Positions 59,840 through 64,000 of a stretch of DNA of 64,000 nucleotides are shown piece after piece (position 1 is the stretch's first letter; each line of letters begins with the position of its first letter). The position numbers and the translations under genes are program-made. The stretch comes from Bacteroidia bacterium (GTDB lineage Bacteria > Bacteroidota > Bacteroidia > Bacteroidales > VadinHA17). The stretch spans positions 1 to 64,000 of the forward strand of contig JAPLEB010000039.1 of assembly GCA_026391555.1 (NCBI GenBank), given 5' to 3'. Below the pieces are notes generated by a model. That model did no database searches. It worked only from the letters and a program-made list of their open reading frames with translations, and was not told the DNA's origin.

Positions 59840-62800
59840 ATGAAAAATTTTTTATGTGTAATGCGGAGATGTCAAAAAAACCCCCATCTTCGAAAATTCT
59901 GGATGACAATGAAGCTAATGATGGTAATGTTTTTTCTGGCTATCACCAACCTGATGGCTTCTGAAGCTTACTCGCAAACTACCAGAATGACCTTGCAACT
60001 TAAAGATGCAACGGTCAAAGAGGTGTTAAACAAGATCGAAGAAAACAGCGAGTTCTTCTTTCTCTACAACGGCAAACTTGTAGATGTCGATCGAAAAGTA
60101 TCTGTGGACGTTAATGATCAAAAGATCAACGAAATTCTCAGCGACCTGTTCCGGGGAACCGATGTATTTTATACTGTTGTTGACCGGCAAATTGTATTGA
60201 CCGACAAAGCCAGTCAAAACAGTTTTGTTCAGTTTGGCAGTCAGCAGCAACAAAAAGTTACCGGTACTATTACCGACAAGAATGGTGCACCTGTTCCCGG
60301 TACGAACGTTGTTGTTACCGGAACAACCCAGGGTGCAATGACCGATATTGCCGGTAACTACAGTATTGATATTCCTAAGGGAGCAAAAAGCCTGACATTC
60401 TCATTTATCGGGATGGTACCCCAGGAGATCAGCATCGGGACATCAATACAAATCAATGTAACAATGACTGAGTCGGCAACTGCGCTCGAAGAGGTAGTTG
60501 TGATAGGTTACGGGACTTCAAAGAAGATAGATCTTACAGGTTCTATTTCTTCTGTGAAGGCAGATGAGTTAAACAAAGGCGCTTCAGTCTCTGTGGACCA
60601 GTTGCTTTCCGGAAGGATGGCTGGTGTTAGGATAACTCAAAACAGCGGTGAACCAGGTGGTGAAAGTTCTATTAGAATCCGCGGAACAAGTTCAATAACA
60701 GGAGGGAATAATCCTTTATTTGTATTGGATGGCATGCCTATTGACAACTCCCCTTTAATTACTGAGACAGGAGTGGGTATTTCGCCAACCAGAACTTCAA
60801 GGAATCCTTTAAATCTGATAAATCCTGATGATATTGAGTCCGTGGAAGTCTTAAAAGATGCTTCAGCCACAGCTATTTATGGTGCAAGAGGTGCTAACGG
60901 AGTTATTCTTATTACTACAAAAAAAGGTACATCAGGGCAAACAAAAATAACTTATAACTATAGCGGAGGCGTTCAAACTCTTGCCCGAAAACTTGAAGTT
61001 TTGGACGCTTTGAATTTCGCTACTATAATAAATGACATCTGTTCACAGCAAGGTCAATCTTTACTATTTCCTGATATTGGCGCTATTACTAACAATACTG
61101 ACTGGCTTGACGAAGTAACCAGAACTGGATATATTCAGAATCATAACTTTAATGTTTCAGGAGGGAATGAAAAGAACAAGTTATACGCATCCGTTGGTTA
61201 TTATAACCAGAAAGGGATTGTTATGAGTTCCGGGTTGAACAGATACACTGCCAGAATTAATGCAGAATCCACTCTCTCACAAAGGTTTAAATACGGCATT
61301 AACTTAACAAATTCATATATTATTGATGATGAGGTGCCTTCTGGTACAGGATTCAATACCACGGGAGGGATAATATATAGTGCTTTGGAATCCGATCCAA
61401 CCACGCCTGTTTATGATGCTAATGGTACCTTCTTTACATCATACGATGTCGATTACGAAAATCCTGTTGCTCTTGCAGATGTTTCCACCTTCACAAAGAC
61501 AAGCAGAATGATGGGAAATACATACGCCGAATATAATATTTTACCATCTCTTAAAGCTAGAGTAAATGTTGGTTTTGACTTAACAAATTCAAAAAAAGAC
61601 ACTTATATCCCAACAACACTTAAAATGGGGATATCGCGGAATGGCATTGCATCTGTCTATACCGCAAAAAGATTCGCCAATTTGTTTGAAGGAACACTGA
61701 ATTATTCAAAAGAGTTTTATGGGCATAATATTGGAGCTTTAGCTGGTTGCACCTGGGAAGATTTTACCGCTGACGGCGTTTCTGTAGATATATCGGATTT
61801 CCCATCTGATGTGACACTTACAAACAACCTGGGGATTGGAAATACTGAAATGGATAATCTTTCAAGTTATAAAAATAGTAATCGGCTTATTTCATATCTC
61901 TGGCGTATAAATTATAACTATCAAAGTAAGTATTATTTTACTGGTGCTTTCCGGGCTGATGGATCGTCCAAGTTTGGAATCAATAATAAATTTGGTTATT
62001 TCCCATCTTTTGCTGTGGCATGGAGGGTATCAGAAGAGAGTTTTATGGATAATTTAAAAACTATAAATAATATGAAACTAAGGGTAAGCTGGGGGAAAAC
62101 CGGGAACCAGGATATTGGTAACTATAGCTCGTTATCAACATTCGGATCAGGAGCTTATGCTATTCTTAATGATTTGCAAATTACAGGTGTCTCACCCGCA
62201 CGTATACCCAATCCTGACTTGAAATGGGAAACTACCTCTCAATTTGATATTGGATTTGACCTTAGTCTGTTCAAGAGTAGGATATCAGCCACAGTTGATT
62301 ACTTTGACAAATTAACAACAGATCTTTTACTTGACGTGCCAATTCCAATGACCTCTGGATTTTCAACTATTCTTTCAAATGTAGGGGTTGTTAGCAACAA
62401 GGGAATTGAATTGAATATCGAATCTGTAAGTATCCTTAAACAGAACTTTTCCTGGACTACTTCAGTAACATTCACCTCAATAAAAAACAAAGTAGTTGAT
62501 CTGGGAGGAGTTACCCAAATAATTACAGGAGATCTTCCCCATACTCCAGGTATAACTATTATAAAGGAAGATTATCCTTTAAATAGTTATTATGGAACTA
62601 TTGTAGACGGTATCTGGCAAATTGATGATGATATTGCGAATTCCGCTCAACCTACTGCCCAACCAGGATTCCCAAAATGGAGAGACCTTAACAATGACAA
62701 AATTATTAATTCGTTGGATATGACTACTATTGGAAGTCCCTTTCCTGATTTTTCTTTAGGAATAAGAAATACTTTACAATATAAAAATTTTACACTTGAT

Positions 62801-63238
62801 TTATTCTTCTCTGGAGATTTCGGACAGGAGATATTCAATTTAAATCTAGTTAATTCATTGATGCCACTAGAATACAGAAGGAACCGCTTTGCAGAACCCA
62901 TGCTTAACCGATGGACTCCTGAAAATCCTACAAACAAATGGCCTTCGGGAGTTAACACAAGCCTTTGGGGTGGGTCAAAAGTCAATTCATTGGGTGTTCA
63001 GAATGGAACATTTTTCAGGCTTAAAAGCTCTAAATTGAGTTATAATCTTGATTTTAATAAAGTCAAATTCCTGGATAATGCAACAATCTATATCCTGGGT
63101 GATAACCTTCTTCTATTTACGGACTATTTGGGATTTGATCCGGAGGTTAATGCTATGGGTAATAATTCAGCCGCGGCCGATTATAGTCCCTATCCGAGCG
63201 CAAGGACTATCACTTTTGGAATAACAATTGGTTTTTAA
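59840..63238 (+). CDS. SusC/RagA family TonB-linked outer membrane protein with STN domain
   Basis: STN domain VKEVLNKIEENSEFFFLYN; carboxypeptidase-like VTGTITDKNGAPVPGTNV; TonB/plug EEVVVIGYGTSKK; beta-barrel end. Confidence 0.96.
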   Translation: MKNFLCVMRRCQKNPHLRKFWMTMKLMMVMFFLAITNLMASEAYSQTTRMTLQLKDATVKEVLNKIEENSEFFFLYNGKLVDVDRKVSVDVNDQKINEILSDLFRGTDVFYTVVDRQIVLTDKASQNSFVQFGSQQQQKVTGTITDKNGAPVPGTNVVVTGTTQGAMTDIAGNYSIDIPKGAKSLTFSFIGMVPQEISIGTSIQINVTMTESATALEEVVVIGYGTSKKIDLTGSISSVKADELNKGASVSVDQLLSGRMAGVRITQNSGEPGGESSIRIRGTSSITGGNNPLFVLDGMPIDNSPLITETGVGISPTRTSRNPLNLINPDDIESVEVLKDASATAIYGARGANGVILITTKKGTSGQTKITYNYSGGVQTLARKLEVLDALNFATIINDICSQQGQSLLFPDIGAITNNTDWLDEVTRTGYIQNHNFNVSGGNEKNKLYASVGYYNQKGIVMSSGLNRYTARINAESTLSQRFKYGINLTNSYIIDDEVPSGTGFNTTGGIIYSALESDPTTPVYDANGTFFTSYDVDYENPVALADVSTFTKTSRMMGNTYAEYNILPSLKARVNVGFDLTNSKKDTYIPTTLKMGISRNGIASVYTAKRFANLFEGTLNYSKEFYGHNIGALAGCTWEDFTADGVSVDISDFPSDVTLTNNLGIGNTEMDNLSSYKNSNRLISYLWRINYNYQSKYYFTGAFRADGSSKFGINNKFGYFPSFAVAWRVSEESFMDNLKTINNMKLRVSWGKTGNQDIGNYSSLSTFGSGAYAILNDLQITGVSPARIPNPDLKWETTSQFDIGFDLSLFKSRISATVDYFDKLTTDLLLDVPIPMTSGFSTILSNVGVVSNKGIELNIESVSILKQNFSWTTSVTFTSIKNKVVDLGGVTQIITGDLPHTPGITIIKEDYPLNSYYGTIVDGIWQIDDDIANSAQPTAQPGFPKWRDLNNDKIINSLDMTTIGSPFPDFSLGIRNTLQYKNFTLDLFFSGDFGQEIFNLNLVNSLMPLEYRRNRFAEPMLNRWTPENPTNKWPSGVNTSLWGGSKVNSLGVQNGTFFRLKSSKLSYNLDFNKVKFLDNATIYILGDNLLLFTDYLGFDPEVNAMGNNSAAADYSPYPSARTITFGITIGF

Positions 63239-63255
63239 CTAAAATTTATAACAAA

Positions 63256-64000
63256 ATGAAATCAAAAAATACTAAAACAGGAGTAAAATATGTAATCATT
63301 GTATTACTATTTGTTTTATCTTCTTGTGAAAACCAACTCAAGGAGATCCCTTATTCTCAGTTTTCTCCTGACAACTTTCTCATTACTGAATCAGGACTAA
63401 ATGATGTGCTTGTTTCTGCCTATGGGAATATGCATCTACATGCCTTTAATCAGAACATAATTACATATATGGAAGAAGCCTGTACTGATATTATGCTTCA
63501 GAGTGGTGGAGGCCAGGAACTAAGTGCTTCTAAAATAATTGGTTTTGTTTGGGATTCTCAACATTCTGATATTGCCAAAATTTTTAAACTTTTATATGTT
63601 CCTATACGTGATGTAAATATTTTTCTTGATAATACTACCAACGTTAATTTCATATCCACGAATAAAGAAACAAGAATTGCTGAGGCCAAGGCAATCCGCG
63701 CCTATTGCTTTTATATGTTAAATAAGTTTTATGGTGAAGTTCCGCTTATTACAAGTTCTCATGCTGAACTTTATCCTGCCAAAACTGAAGAGGTTCAAAT
63801 TCATAGTTTCATAGAATCAGAACTGCTTGCAGCATCTGAAGATCTTCCAGTTATACAGGACCAGTATGCCAGGATTACAAAAGGTGGTGCTTTATCTATA
63901 CTTTGCGACTTTTATCTTAACACCAAGCAGTGGCAAAAATGCATTAACACCGCAACAAAGATTATAGATCTAAAGGTTTATTCCCTTTATCCTGATTATG
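63256..64000 (+). CDS. SusD/RagB family nutrient-binding outer membrane lipoprotein (truncated at window edge)
   Basis: MKSKNTKTGVKYVIIVLLFVLSSCENQLKEIPYSQFSPDNFL...; EAKAIRAYCFYMLNKFYGEVPLI SusD signature; follows SusC; no stop in window. Confidence 0.92.
   Translation, partial: MKSKNTKTGVKYVIIVLLFVLSSCENQLKEIPYSQFSPDNFLITESGLNDVLVSAYGNMHLHAFNQNIITYMEEACTDIMLQSGGGQELSASKIIGFVWDSQHSDIAKIFKLLYVPIRDVNIFLDNTTNVNFISTNKETRIAEAKAIRAYCFYMLNKFYGEVPLITSSHAELYPAKTEEVQIHSFIESELLAASEDLPVIQDQYARITKGGALSILCDFYLNTKQWQKCINTATKIIDLKVYSLYPDY

Noticed and set aside
59872-59885. A7C5 run near the susC start as a phase-variable tract
   Set aside because: Short, and downstream in-frame ATGs could also serve as starts; no evidence of slippage in one sequence.

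Overview
The window looks like a chromosomal segment from a member of the Bacteroidota (Bacteroidales-like). Supporting features are SprA (type IX secretion), SusC/SusD, an ECF sigma/FecR pair, TAnnTTTG-type -7 promoter elements and AT-rich intergenic DNA. I support about 38 protein genes, one initiator tRNA and several intergenic repeat structures. Most of it is housekeeping: dxr-rseP-tatA, mqnC, pepA-pdxA-ruvA-sprA, gcvH, rimP-nusA-infB, purE, hpt-adk-obgE, lplA, plsC, parE-parC-aroK, dprA and gdhA. The accessory parts are a GH27 alpha-galactosidase next to a COG1313-type radical SAM gene, a Ser-type sulfatase followed by a sulfatase remnant, and an ECF sigma/FecR/SusC/SusD locus cut off at the right edge. 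The best candidate for an unusual system is the seven-gene minus-strand locus at 25.4-41.2 kb. It combines a TolC-like protein, a membrane-fusion protein, two RND pumps and two ABC exporter modules, and one of the RND pumps is fused in a single uninterrupted 1589-codon frame to extra TM segments and a complete ABC ATPase domain. Other notable observations are a recurring 7-bp periodicity in unrelated intergenic tandem repeats, a probable attenuator ahead of rimP-nusA-infB, a radical SAM gene with no ATG/GTG/TTG upstream of its cysteine motifs, and decayed gene remnants. All assignments come from reading the sequence and ORF translations; no database searches were run.
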